Position numbers and translations under genes: made by a program
The notes under the pieces: generated by a model
What the model saw: only the letters and a program-made list of their open reading frames with translations
Databases searched by the model: none
What the model was told of the DNA's origin: nothing
In this document: piece after piece, positions 22,251 through 33,372 of the stretch
Layout: each line of letters opens with the position of its first letter
How positions within the stretch are numbered: the first letter of the stretch is position 1
Assembly (NCBI GenBank): GCA_030674185.1
Contig: CM060312.1
Location: 74,485,737 to 74,549,736 of the forward strand
Source: Monoplex corrugatus
Taxonomy: Eukaryota > Mollusca > Gastropoda > Littorinimorpha > Ranellidae
DNA length: 64,000 nt
Reading direction: 5' to 3'

Positions 22251-22429
22251 TTTGATAGACTTTGAGTTTGACTTGTCATTATGATACCTACCCCTCTTTC
22301 ATGTGTGCCCGGCCAGATTATGTAATTTATGCTTTCCAGATGTTACCATTATTATTATTATGATTAGTACGCCTAATCAAATTAATGCCCTAGGCGTTAA
22401 CAATGGCAAAACATATAACCGAAATCACA

Positions 22430-22513
22430 AGCACGCACACACACGCCCACAAACACACACACGCACACACACACACACACGCACACACACACACACACAC
22501 ACAACACACACAC

Positions 22514-22548
<35 letters not shown>

Positions 22549-22550
22549 CA
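22430..22550. repeat. CA microsatellite
   Basis: A CA run with CACG and CAACA interruptions lies between the 3' ends of two antisense LINEs. Confidence 0.92.
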
Positions 22551-22637
22551 CGACATGCAAATGCAATGACACATTGACACTAAGACATTATAAAGCCAAC
22601 ATTACGTTACATGGGGGGAGGGGGCAGAAATTACCAG

Positions 22638-24040
22638 TTATTTGGGAAACAGATGAGTTTTGAGGGAGCGTTTGAATGTGGACAGAGAGGGTGAGTATCT
22701 GAGTGAGCGAGGTAGCTGATTCCAGATAGTTGGAGCTTGATAGGAAAAAGAACGCTGCCCAAACCTTTTAGTGCGGACTATGGGGATACTATAGAGACGG
22801 GTGTCGGATGAGGACCGCAAAGCTCGAGATGGCGTGTAGAGATGTAACAGATGGGCGAGATACTCAGGACAGGAAGACTCAATAGATTTGAAGCAGAGAC
22901 AGGCAATCTTGTAGGATATTCTTTGCTGAACCGGGAGCCAGTGAAGAGAACAGAGCAATGGCGTAACATGGTTAAATTTTGAAGAGCGGAAGATGAGACG
23001 GGCAGCATGATTTTGAACTTTCTGAAGTTTGTTAATGAGGTGAGAGGGGGAACCAGACAAAAGAGCATTACAGTAATCAAGACGAGATAGAACAAGTGCA
23101 CAGACAAGAGTCTTTGTCGTGTCTTCTGAGAGGAGATGGCGGATAGAAGCAATTCGGCGGAGTTCAAGAAAACAAGTCCGACAAACGTTGCTAACATGCA
23201 GATGGAAGGACAGGGTTTGGTCAAGAGTTACACCAAGGTTACGGGCAGAATAGGAGAGAGTGATAGACGAGTCAACAAGTGTGATGGAGGTTGGAAGAGA
23301 GGGGTGATTTTGGAGTTTGGGTGGGGTGATCAAGATCAATTCGGATTTCTCTTCATTCAATTTCAGTTTGTTTTCAGTCATCCAATCCTTCAGGTCGGCT
23401 ACACAAGATTGGGTGTTTTGGATCATGAGGGGAAGGTCAGGGAGAGGCCCAGAGACATACAGCTGATTGTCATCCGAGAAAGAATGATGCTGAAGTAGGT
23501 GTTCTTGGACAATAGAGGAGACAGGATAGGTGTAGAGAATGAAAAGTAGGGGGCCCAGAACAGATCCCTGTGGCACTCCATAGGTCAGACAGGAAGCATT
23601 AGAAGAAAGACCATTGACAGAAACTACATGCAGACGATCGGTGATGTAAGAATGAAACCAATTCAAGACAGTATCATGGAGCCCAAAAGAGTGATGCAGA
23701 CGGGAGAGAAGGATAGAGTGGTCAATAGTGTCAAAGGCAGCAGATAGGTCCAAGAGAGTCAAAAGTGATACATTGTTAGAGTCAAGAGTAGTCAGTAAGT
23801 CGTTGCAGATTTTGAGAAGAGCAGTCTCGGTGCTATGTGCAGAATGGTAAGCAGACTGAAGGGGATAGACAAGGTTATTGGAATGAAGGTGGTTTAACAG
23901 CTGGTTGAGAACAACTTTCTCTAAGACCTTGGAAAGAAATGGAAGATTTGACACAGGTCTATAGTTTTTCAAATTCTCAGGGTCAAGAGTCGTCTTTTTT
24001 AGAAGAGGTCTAACAATTGCTGACTTGAAAGAAGAAGGAA
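22638..24040 (-). pseudogene. LINE reverse transcriptase part of ORF2 (CR1/L2-like)
   Basis: An uninterrupted frame carries the RT blocks in order: NYRPVSNLPFLSKVLEKVV, motif A in LLDLSAAFDTIDH, motif B in GVPQGSVLGPLLF, the catalytic block as HSFSDDNQLY (relatives usually have FADD), and the thumb and C-terminal region with LSRLDYCNALL, LHWLPVQQRISYKI and APTIWNQLP, ending TFKRSLKTHLF. The ATG at 23972 is internal: the protein normally continues from the endonuclease, but a frameshift near 24040 separates them. Function would be target-primed reverse transcription. The clade assignment rests on the LHWLPVxxRIxYKI block. Confidence 0.85.
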
Positions 24041-26084
24041 GGAGCCAGTTGAGAGGGAATGGTTGATGATGTTGGTGATGTAAGGAAGAAGAGTATCAAG
24101 ACAATGGGTGAGGAAAGAAACTGGCAATGGGTCAAGTTCACAGGTTTTAATGCCGGATTTCATGATGATTTTCTTAACAAAGTCCTCAGAAACGGGTTGG
24201 AAGGAAGTAAGGGGGATTCCAGAGAAAGGGGGTTCAGGAAATGTTGCATGAGTGTTCGTCGTGGAATCAAGAGAAAGCCTGAGGTTAGCAATCTTGTTGA
24301 CAAAATAGTCGGAGAAAGCCTGTGGAAGATCAGATGGTGGCAGGTTAGATGGAAGAGGAGAAGAGCCAGTTTTGCCAAGAAGAGTATTAGTGATATTATA
24401 CAATTGTTTGGACGTGGAGCAAGCAAGAATTTTGGCATTGTAATAGGCTGATTTAGCGGCGTCTACAAGGCTATTAACAATTTTGTTGGCAGTTTGAAAG
24501 ATTTGCCTATGTACAGTTAGACTGGACTTGAGCCATTGTCTCTCAGCTTGACGTCTGTCACGCTTGGCATCTTGCAGTTGTGAAGCTATGGAGGAGAACC
24601 AAGGTGTAGGCGGTCGTTTGGAGACTTGGCGTGTTGTTGATGGAGCATGTTGATCCAGTAGCCCAAGAAGGAGGTTGTTCAGTTCATCAGCAGTACTAGG
24701 AGGCGAGGCAGTAAGGAGAGAGTGAAGATCAGCATCGAACACAGACAAGTCAACAGCAGATAGGTGTCTGGCTTGCACAGCAGTTTTCTGAGGAGGAGGA
24801 CGGGAAAGCAGGAGATCAGAGATGAGGCAGACATGGTCAGAAGGGAGGGTGTGATCAGTGATGATGGACTTCACGATGGCCTGATCAGCCCTGTGGATAA
24901 TACCGTCTAGGGTATGCCCCCGTGTGTGTGTAGGCACGTTGACTGTCTGAACCAGACCATATGAGTCCAGTAGATCAATAACTTTAGAAGTAAGAGTGCT
25001 GGCAGGATGGTCAAAATGAATGTTGAAGTCCCCGGCGATGATGTAGGAACCACTGAGTGAATTGCAGTAAGACAGAAGGTCAGGCAGTTCGTCAGTGAAG
25101 GTAGAGTCAGTCAGACGGTTCTTGGAGTTGGGTGGAGGGCGGTAGAGGCAAAGCAGGTGGAACGTCTGATGAGGGAAAGTAAGGGTGAGTTGGGCCAGTT
25201 CAAAGGAGGAGTGACTGAAAGGGAAGGCAGATTTGGTTGAGGCATAAGGTGAAAGTTGATCAGCGACGACAAAGGCAATGCCGCCACCACGGCTGGACTG
25301 ACGAGGGAAGGAAAGGGTTGTAGTGACCAGGGGGAGCAATGACACGGCACTTGGCTTCATCACCAACTGAACGAAACCAGGTTTCAACAACAGCGAAAAC
25401 GTCAATGTTGCTGTCGTGGATAAAATAGCCAAGTGCCGAACGTTTATCTGTTCTGGTGCCCAGGGCCTGAGCATTGAAAATACCCAGACGGAATGAAGCA
25501 GAACGGCGAGAAATTTGTCTTGCAGAGCGAGTGTCAATGACAACCAGATTGTTGACGTTGGAACAGGAAGGTCGGTCGAAAACTGCAGGAAGAATGTTGT
25601 CAGAAAAGGATGGGGGGATGTGAGGGTCGACGTTCAGAGGTGAGGGTGAGGAAGCGTAAGGGACGAAGTTCAGAGGAGAGGGGGCCTTGAGCTGACACAT
25701 TGAAGAATTACGAGTAACCACATATATAGCATGGCGCTTGCGTATGCCGCCCCGGCGCGAGCGTCGACGAGGCAGGCTACAACTGATGTCGTACTTTTTC
25801 AGACGTGAGATCAGTTCAGGTTCAAGATTCGCGTGTGCCGGGGAAGCCAATGCAAGGAGTTGATCTCTGGTGTATGTGCACTGAACCTGATTTTTTATGT
25901 CAACAAGAGACGACATAGAGATGGCGTTGACAGTACGGCTGGGTTGATAGGGGTGCACGTGCACGACGGACGGGAAGTAACATGGCGGGATTTCAACATA
26001 CTTCAGGAAGGCCAGTCGAATGAAAAAGAAAACGAACAGTACCTTAAAATACGGGGGGCAATCAACATGATGTGATGACGACAT
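23999..26084 (-). pseudogene. LINE N-terminal region and APE endonuclease (frameshifted)
   Basis: The upstream frame (26084 to about 25310) gives a basic N-terminal part (SLPRRRSRRGGIRKRHAIYV) and the start of the endonuclease (LGIFNAQALGTRTDKRSAL, DVFAVVETWF). A 4-bp tandem duplication (CCTT on the minus strand, around 25306-25315) shifts the frame. The endonuclease then continues (SSRGGGIAFVVAD, AGDFNIHFDHP, SDHVCL) to a stop at 23999. Removing one duplicate restores the match to the family, so this lesion is recent. The RT frame is the same as the N-terminal frame, so the second frame change near 24040 compensates the first. Confidence 0.82.
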
Positions 26085-26214
26085 CGTAGACTATATGTTT
26101 ACACACTTGCTCACACAAAATAAACATCAAACAGTCCCTGGAAACACAGAAACACCACAAATATCGGCAGTGAGGTGACCGTGCCTGTTAGGCGGTTGAA
26201 CCTCGACCTCTGAC

Positions 26215-26400
26215 CTCGACCTCTGACATATGCCTGCTTCCTTCCATCTCAGCTCCCCTAGTCCTAAAATGTCAATGTTTGATTGTTCCGTTTTATCTTG
26301 ATGTTTCTAATTGCCCTATCTGGCGCATTGCTTGAACATTCCAAGTTGCAGTGTTTATATTTTTAACCTCTTAAACCATATCGTGTCAAGTCCATTAAAG
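26215..26400 (-). mobile_element. RTE-type LINE 5' fragment (endonuclease start)
   Basis: The minus strand encodes VKNINTATWNVQAMRQIGQL, which resembles the opening of RTE endonucleases (GTWNVRTLYQxGKL). Only about 60 residues are present and a stop follows. Confidence 0.5.
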
Positions 26401-26589
26401 GTGTAAACATTTAAAAAAAAAAAAAGAATGGGAAGATTCAGACTCATATAAATCAATAAAAGTAGGGAACAGTAGAATGAAGAAGTCCATCATTCCCTTT
26501 GTGTTCATAGAACGTGTATGCTGTTTTTAAACAGTTAACTATTGATTGAAATCTGATGACTGGGATTTTCCACTGTCAAGTCATGAAAT

Positions 26590-27150
26590 CAAATCAGATT
26601 GTTATTGTTGTTTCAAGCCCAGCTGACTGCATAGAGCCATATCAGGGCTATAACTGCCTCAAAACATACAAAACTTCAACAGGAAAAAGAAGAAAAGAAA
26701 ATTAAGTACGCATACCAATGCATTCATGCACGTATCTAAGGACATGCCCCTGGCATTGACCATTGTGTCCAATTTATTGTACAGATTTAAAAAACACGTG
26801 AACACAAATTTAAGCATACCTAAGGCCACCAAAACATATATGAAAACGGGCATACATTACCTAAAATGCTTCCGCATATCTCACCTCCCTTGAGCCAAAA
26901 ATGCACTTAATACGAGCTTGTACATGTACCCAAATACAATGCTAAAAATGTACATGACTTTATCAAACACATAACAGGTGAATGGACCATTATGGCAGAT
27001 AACGATAGGAAGAAATGACAGAAAGCAAAGTAGGAAGAAAGAAACAAAGAGAGTGACAGAAAAGAGGATATTTCTAGCACAGATTTCCAAGAAGGTGGGG
27101 ATACTATTTATACTGGAAGAGCTCTGAGCCTCCCCACAGGGGAAATCAAA
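26590..27150 (-). repeat. Unclassified 550-bp repeat family R2, reverse full copy
   Basis: Read on the minus strand it starts near CCCTGTGGGGAGGCTCAGAG, has CAGTATAAATAGTAT, GGTCCATTCACCTG, GTGCATTTTTGGCTC and ends AGCCCTGATATGGCTC, CAGCTGGGCTTG, AACAACAATAAC. The same order occurs in the + copy at 43660-44215. Partial copies lie at 28880-29095, 39160-39470, 40195-40490, 41115-41400 and 56487-56575. No protein is encoded. The tail suggests a retroelement 3' end. Confidence 0.75.
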
Positions 27151-27540
27151 TCAGATAAGATGAATTCAAATGGGTTTAGTTGGTAAAGCATACTGCCTGT
27201 CATATTGGAAGTTATTCTAAGGGAGATGTTAGAATCGGAGAGAGAACACACAACATGCGTATGGTCACACTGTGGAACTTTTCGCAGTAGACTTATGCCT
27301 GTAACTTATAGTTATACTGTATTGTACATTTTTCCCTAGAACATAAGGCTTGTGATTTACAGACAGTAAGTGTTGTCAGGGTGTTTCAAGAACTTGACAC
27401 AATGTCTTCCTAACCACTGGTAGTTTCTAGTCCCTGTCAACAGTTTACAACTACAAGATCCATACAAAACAATTTCACAGTAAACACAGCATGCTTTCTG
27501 GCCCATCTGGCTCTTGGTCATCTTGACAGTGAGTGACATG
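27151..27540. other. No gene seen
   Basis: Non-repetitive spacer between repeat family R2 and the dimeric satellite; no exon supported. Confidence 0.4.
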
Positions 27541-27544
27541 ACAC

Positions 27545-28775
27545 AAAACGACGCCAGCTTTCTATAGGTGGCGGCACATTGAAGATGGGAGAACACTACC
27601 TTCAAACTGGTTAAGTGAAGGGAACAGTCTAGTTCTGACAATGACGTGACATCCATCAAGAGCCCAGCATGCTGAAAGTGGCCTTGACCCCTTCTTCAGG
27701 CTGGTTGTATGACGGGTATAGGTTAATGCTGACAGTGATGATGTCTACCAAAAGCATACTGTACCACAGGTGGCGTCACTCAGAGGTAAGCGATACCACT
27801 TTCAGGATGGCTTTGCGATTGGAATGGTTTTGTGCTGATGTTATCATAATGAAATGTCCATCAAGAGCCCAGCACATTGTAGGTGGTAGTCCACTCAAGC
27901 TAGAAGTGCGAGTACCTTCAGTCTGGTTTTATGATGGGAATGGCTCAGTGCTGATGATGTGATGTCCACAAAAGCCCAGTGAACTGTGGGTGGCTTCACA
28001 CTCGGAGGGGAGTGATCCCACCTTCAGGCTGGTGTTGTGATGGAAACACATTAGCACTGACAACCACATGATGACAATAAAGAGCCCAGCACACTGTAAG
28101 TGGTAGTCCACTCAAGGTAGAAGTGCGACTACCTTCAGGCTGGTTTTATGATGGGAATGGCTCGGTGCTGATGATGTGATGTCTAGAAAAGCCCAATGAA
28201 CTGTGGGTGGCCTCACACTTGTAGGGGAGTGATCCCACCTTCAGGCTGGTGTTGTGATGGAAACACATCAGCGCTGATGATCACATGATGTCCATCAAGA
28301 GTCCAGCACACTGTAAGTGGTAGTCCACTCAAGCTAGAAGTGCGACTACCATCCTACCTTCAGGCTGGTTTTATGATGGGAATAGTTCAGTGCTGATGAT
28401 GTGATATCCACCAAAAGCCCAGTGAACTGTGGGTGGCCTCACACTCACAGGGGAGTGATCCCACCTTCAGGCTGGTTTTTTGATGGAATCACATTAGTGC
28501 CGATGATCACATGATGTCCATTAAGAGCCCAGCACACTGAAAGTGGTAGCGCACTTTGAAAAAAATGATTCCATCTTCAGACTGGTTCTCTGATGGGAAT
28601 AGTCTAGTGCTGACCGCAGTGTGGTGTCCAACAAGAACCTAGCATGCTGTAAATGGTAGCACACTCAGAGGGGAGCTTGACTACTTTCAGGCTGGTTTTG
28701 TGACGGGACTGGTCTGGTACTGACAATGACGTGATGTCCAAGAGTCCAGCATACTGTAGGTGGTAGTACACGCAT
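27545..28775. repeat. Dimeric satellite, about 11 monomers of 106-119 bp
   Basis: The anchor CCTTCAGGCTGG recurs near 27695, 27801, 27917, 28023, 28134, 28240, 28359, 28466, 28576 and 28686. Two monomer types alternate in the middle: one with GTGGTAGTCCACTCAAG(C/G)TAG and one with GGGTGGCCTCACACT and GGGGAGTGATCCCACC, giving a repeat period near 220 bp. Several monomers contain GCCCAGCACACTG. There is no open reading frame common to all copies. Confidence 0.9.
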
Positions 28776-28869
28776 GATCCAGATGAACTCCATTCGACAA
28801 AAGCAAAAAACATCCGTCCTATTCTTTGAAGTTTGTGTGTTCAAGTGGACCTGTATATGCGTATGTTGC

Positions 28870-29095
28870 ATGTGTGTTCCCCCGTGGGGATGCCGGAGGC
28901 TCTTTCTAAGTTTCATTATAAATAGTATTCCCTCCTTCTGGAAATTCTATGCTAGAAATTTCCTCTTTTCTGTCACGCTCTTTGTTTCTGCCTTCCTCCT
29001 TTGCTTTGTGTTTTATGCCTTGCTGGTCCATTCGCCTGTATGTGTTCAATAGCAACTTACATATTTTCTCTTAGGATTGACTGGGTATGTGTATT
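28870..29095 (+). repeat. Repeat family R2, truncated + copy
   Basis: Shares GGGGATGCCGGAGGCTCTTTC, TATAAATAGTAT, TTTCCTCTTTTCTGTCACGC and CTTGCTGGTCCATTCGCCTG with the copy at 43660-44215, and stops at the GA/GT microsatellite at 29107. Confidence 0.75.
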
Positions 29096-29104
29096 GATTG
29101 AATA

Positions 29105-29122
29105 AGAGAGAGAGAGAGAGAG

Positions 29123-29199
<77 letters not shown>

Positions 29200-29200
29200 A
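29105..29200. repeat. GA/GT microsatellite
   Basis: A GA run of about 20 bp followed by about 72 bp of GT. Confidence 0.93.
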
Positions 29201-29397
29201 CACTGATTCTGATGAGCCTGCATTTTGAAGAAATAAAAATTCCTTATAATGTGCGAGACAAAACCCAAAAGAAAAAAGGTACAAGAGTTTTTCTGTGCGA
29301 GATTTAGAGAGGGGGTGGGGTGGGGGAGTGGGCAAAAATATAACAGGAAATTTTCAAGTTTTCATAAAGGTATTCAGGATTGTTTTTTAACCTACAA

Positions 29398-29500
29398 CAA
29401 AAACAGAAATATTAGACCATAAATATACAATGAGCCTGAAATTTGACACAAAAACAGAAATATTAGGCCATAAATATACAATGAGCCTGAAATTTGACAA
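29398..29500. repeat. 51-bp direct duplication
   Basis: Two near-identical copies of a segment with ACAAAAACAGAAATATTAG and TACAATGAGCCTGAAATTTG. Confidence 0.85.
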
Positions 29501-30039
29501 AGTACAAGGAATTCTCCTGTATTAAAAAGATAACAGAGACAAACATGCAAAGGAGGGAAATTGTCTGGCTTTAAGCATAGGTTAAAGAAACGAAATATGA
29601 TAAGGGATGCTGTCCTACTAAGGCAGCATGCTGTTACCTGCAACTGGCTGTTCATGCGGGAAAAATTCCATAGTGCCCTCCCATTCTACCTTTTAAGAAT
29701 GAGAGAGAGAAAAAGTGTTGACATTGTAATGATGACCTAGGGTAGCAGCAAATGCACAAAACGTGGACATGAAACCACCCGGAAAAAAAAACTTCTGACG
29801 AAGAATTCTGTAACATTATGGACTTGGTCATGGGAAATATAGAATTCAAAACCACTGAGAATAAGACTCTTGTTTCCTCTGTCTAGCAACTGTTGTTTCC
29901 TCTGTCTAGCAATATTGTTAAATCGACAAAGATGTAAACATGAACATTCAGAGTTACTTCATTGTCCCTACTCATGTAAAAACAGTAGTTTCTCTGTCAG
30001 TGGTTAGATGACCTGCTTCTCACCATAGTTAACTCGTTG

Positions 30040-31040
30040 AATTTGAGCATTTCTGTTTTTGTCCAAATTTCTTTTGTTCTCCTGATGTCTGCTGTTCTCC
30101 AGGTTACCGTTATTGTGCAAGTTTCTATTGTTATCCAAGTTTCTGATGCTGTCCAGTTTTCTGTTCTTCTCCAAATTAGTGCTGTTCACAAAATTACTGT
30201 TGTTCTCTAGTTTTCTGTTATTCTCCTTATTTCTATTTTCCTTATTTCTGTTCTCCCAAGTTAGGTTTGTTCTCCAACTGTTTTCCTCGTTACTGTTGTT
30301 CTTCAAGTTTGTTGTTTTCTTAGTTTCTGTCGTTCTCAAAGTTACTGTTGCTCTTCAAGTTACACTCGAGCTGTTGTTCTCCTAGTTCAAGTTACTGTTC
30401 TCCTAGTCTGTTCTTCAAATTACTGTTGTTCTCCAGTTGTTATTCTCATATATTTTTTCAAGTCACTGTTGTTCTTCAGCTGTTATCATTTAGTTCTTCA
30501 AGTCACTGTTCTTCTTCAGTTGTTATTCACCTATTTTTCTTCAAGTCACTGTTGTTCTTCAGCTGTCATTCTCCTTGTTTGTTCTTCAAGTTACTGTTGT
30601 TCTTCAGCTTTTATTCTCCTACTTTGTTATTCAAGTTACTGTTGCTCTCCTGCTGTTATTCTCCTACTTTGTTCTTTAAGTCACTATTGTTCTCCAGCTG
30701 TTCTCCTAATTTGTTGTCCTTGAAGTTACTGTTGTTCTCCAGCTGTTATTCTCCTAGTTTGTGTTGTTCTTCAGCTGTTATTCTTCTAGTTTGTTGTTCT
30801 TCATGTTACTGTTGTTCGCCAGCTGTGGTTCTTGAAGTTTCTGCTATTCTCCAAGTTACTGCTCTTCAAGGTACTTTTGTTGTCTAGCTATTGTTTCCCA
30901 GTTTCTGTTGTTCTTCAAGTTAGTCATTCTCCAACTGTTGTTCTCCCAGTTTCTATTCTGTGGTTCTCCAGCTGTTGTTCTCCAGTTTCTGTTGTTCTCT
31001 AAGTTCTGCACATTTCTGTTGTTCTCCAAGTTGTTGTCAC
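30040..31040. repeat. Pyrimidine-rich minisatellite (GTTACTGTTGTTCTCCAG type)
   Basis: About 1 kb of degenerate 21-27-bp units built on GTTACTGTTGTTCTCCAGCT and TTCTTCAAGTT. On the minus strand this reads as NLENNRN repeats, giving Asn-rich open frames (for example 30339-30004), and on the + strand as Leu/Ser-rich frames. Neither has a start context or conserved flank, so both are taken as repeat translation. Confidence 0.85.
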
Positions 31041-31900
31041 ATGTGTGCATAGAAGATGAAAGATCTTGTTTCGCTGTGTTTGTACAGGATGGTAGACCTG
31101 GTTTTTCTGTGTATATTGAGGATGGAAAAGAAAAGGAAAAGACAAGCAACATTAGATTAGGGAAAGACAAGCAACATGTATAGGCCATTATATGAGGAAA
31201 GGGGAATTAGAGCACCTGTTCACAGCAGGAAAGCTGGAGGGAAAGAACAGGTAGACCCAGGGAGAAAATATTTGGATGGACTTGCAGGGTGGCCGAGGAC
31301 AGAGAGGGTGGGAGATGTACTTGCAGCGACGGGGGATGGATGCATATGGAGGGCCAGGATCACCAGCGCCATGTGGGCAGGGCACATGATGTCAGCTGAT
31401 GATGATCATGGGCAGGGCACATGATGATGATGATTGAGGATGGTAGATTTGGTGTTGTGACGTGTGTGTAGATGATGATAGATCTTGTTTCACATACATG
31501 TGAACATAGAGGATGATAGATTTGGTTTTGTGTATGAGCTGAGAGGATGATAATGTTTTCACCTGTGTACATAAAGGATGATGGGACTGGTTTCACTGTG
31601 TACACAGAGGATGATAGATCTGGTTTTGCTGTCCTAGTTCTTTGTGTACATGGAGGATGGTGGATCCAGTTTCACTAGATGATGACAGAATTGGTTTTGC
31701 TGTCAAGTTCTCCTCTGTGCACATAGAGGATGGTAGACCTAGTTTCACTGGATGATGATAGATCTGGTTTTGTTCTGTAGGTTGTTCTTTGTATACATAG
31801 AGGACAGTAGATCTGATTTCACAGGATGATGATAGGTCTGGTTTTGATGTTTACATAGAATATGGTGGATTTGGTTTTAGTGTGTTACAGGTTAGAGCAA
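31040..31900. repeat. 36-bp-type minisatellite (ACATAGAGGATGATAGATCT), split by an RTE insertion
   Basis: Units of the form GTACATAGAGGATGATAGATC followed by TGGTTTTGCTGT recur on both sides of the element inserted at 31126-31432. Copies at 31440-31880 are the clearest. Confidence 0.85.
31126..31432 (+). mobile_element. RTE-type LINE 3' end with 11-bp target-site duplication
   Basis: A 307-bp insert corresponds to the last part of the RTE ORF (GRPREK-type region at about 31240-31265, in shifted frames) and the 3' tail, ending GGCAGGGCACATGATGATGA. It is flanked by ATTGAGGATGG at 31115-31125 and 31433-31443. The ATG-repeat tail and 5' truncation are typical of RTE insertions. The insert contains a small internal duplication (AAAGACAAGCAACAT). 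Confidence 0.8.
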
Positions 31901-32224
31901 GGTCAGTGCATCTTGTTTGGTGACTAGATTGCAAACCATAACTGAGGCTGAAAGGTTTTCTTCCCCAGTGACTCAGTTGAGGGCATGATTGAAGTTGAAA
32001 GCATGTTGACTGTGAGAATATGCTCACCTTATATTGGAAATAAATGGTCAAGATTAATAGGAAAAATGGTAACAATTTTGTTGACTGCAATTTTCAAATT
32101 AATTCATTTTTTCATGCTGTCTTATGTATGTGACGAATCTAAGGTGAAATACTGAAAAGGTCATAGGCCTTTGTTAATTTGTGTTATGTACATTATGTGT
32201 GTAGGAGTCTCTGTTGTTGTCCTG

Positions 32225-32225
32225 T

Positions 32226-32270
<45 letters not shown>
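32225..32270. repeat. GT microsatellite
   Basis: A GT run of about 40 bp at the 3' border of the reverse R1 repeat. Confidence 0.9.
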
Positions 32271-32271
<1 letters not shown>

Positions 32272-32274
32272 TTT

Positions 32275-32575
32275 GCTAATGCAGGCATGATCTGCCCGTG
32301 AATGGCCTTCATGGTATCTCTCAAGCCTGGTTGATGCCAGGATATATTATGACAGTAAGCATAGAGTACAGCCCTGTCATGCAGTCTCAATCCTGGATGG
32401 AACTCCATAGTATCATGATTATCATCCTCATTGACGTCATCATCATCATCGCATTGTAAAAAAAACAAACCTGTGCCATCTCATGTGGCCATTATGGTGC
32501 CGCAAAAAAATGGGACGAAAAAGAGATGACTGCAAAGGTAACCTTCCTGGGTGTGATAAAAAAAAAAAAAAAATT
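32275..32575 (-). repeat. Dispersed repeat family R1, reverse copy
   Basis: The minus strand carries GTCAATGAGGATGATAATCA, GATTGAGACTGCATGACAGG and CATAATATATCCTGG in the same order as 15820-16100. A 16-bp A run on the + strand (T run on the minus strand) marks the right border near 32558-32573. Confidence 0.75.
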
Positions 32576-32839
32576 AGTGATACGTCAAATATTGGTTGTC
32601 CTTTTATTGAACAGAACTTGTGAACTGCATTTGTCTTGAGAAATATGTTTACCATCTTGCTCCCTTGAGGGTTAGCGGACATTGTTATTGACATTCTTCA
32701 CCTTGTATTATTCAGTGTGACAGAGTTTTAGTATGCTCGGACAACAGAGGTGTTGATTGGTGGACATGGTAGTTGAGTACTTAAATGAAATTCCTTAAGC
32801 TGACTTTGTTTAAAGTGGATTACCGGTGAACTTTCTATT

Positions 32840-33010
32840 TTTTTTATTTTTTTTTATTTTGATTATTTAATTTCATTTTGTTTTACTTTATTGTTTTTAG
32901 ATTTTGTAGTTTGTATGGGTATATTTTGAAAATTTTTAGTTTAGTTTATTTTTTATTTTTCATTAAATGTTTTATATTTTATTTTTCATTTTATTTCATT
33001 TCATTTTATT
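32840..33010. repeat. T-rich low-complexity tract
   Basis: TTTTATTTT-type sequence with few G or C bases directly precedes the G-rich tract. Confidence 0.8.
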
Positions 33011-33011
33011 T

Positions 33012-33245
33012 TGGGGGTCGGGGGGCAGGATAGGGGGTGTTGAAGAGGGGAATGGGAATGTGGGAGGAGGAAATGGATGGGGAGGGAAGCGGTTGGGAAG
33101 GGAAGGAGGGATGGGAAGGGAGGGAATGGGTTGGAAAGGGAGGGGAGGGAGGGAAGGGGTTGGGGAAGGGGGGAGGGAGGGGGAGGGAGGGGTGGGAAAG
33201 GGAGGGGGAGGGAGGGCAGGGGTTTGGGGGCGGGAGGGGGGAGGG
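33012..33245 (+). repeat. G-rich tract with many GGG runs
   Basis: About 235 bp of the + strand consist of G runs of 3-7 separated by A, AA or T, with only a handful of C. It meets the simple G-quadruplex pattern many times over. It ends about 65 bp before the exon-like segment at 33312. Confidence 0.9.
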
Positions 33246-33311
33246 CCTTCTGTGTGATTGCGTGTGTGTGTGTGTGTATTTCGGATATAACTTGGTTTCT
33301 TTCTGTTGCAG

Positions 33312-33372
33312 GGAGACGCCCCCTTCCAGACCGCTGGAGGTGACGGTGGAGCCCTCTACAGAACTAAGATAA
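33312..33372 (+). other. Exon-like segment with strong acceptor
   Basis: A well-formed acceptor (TTGGTTTCTTTCTGTTGCAG) ends at 33311 and is followed by a GC-rich 60 bp that is open in two frames. One (ETPPSRPLEVTVEPSTELR) ends at a TAA at 33370-33372, so it could be a terminal coding exon. No upstream partner exon is identified. Confidence 0.3.

Larger units (their letters stand above)
22620..26165 (-). mobile_element. Nearly full-length CR1/L2-clade LINE, antisense
   Basis: One non-LTR retrotransposon spans the region on the minus strand: an N-terminal segment and endonuclease (26084-24000), then reverse transcriptase with its C-terminal region (24040-22638), with a short 3' UTR toward 22620. 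The 5' end is not sharply defined; leader sequence continues to at least 26084 and perhaps 26165. Two frame changes interrupt the second ORF, but there are few other lesions, so the copy is young relative to the RTE copies nearby. Confidence 0.85.

Noticed and set aside
30004..30887. Asn-rich (NLENNRN) and Leu/Ser-rich proteins
   Set aside because: Both strands are open across the same degenerate minisatellite and there is no start or splice context.
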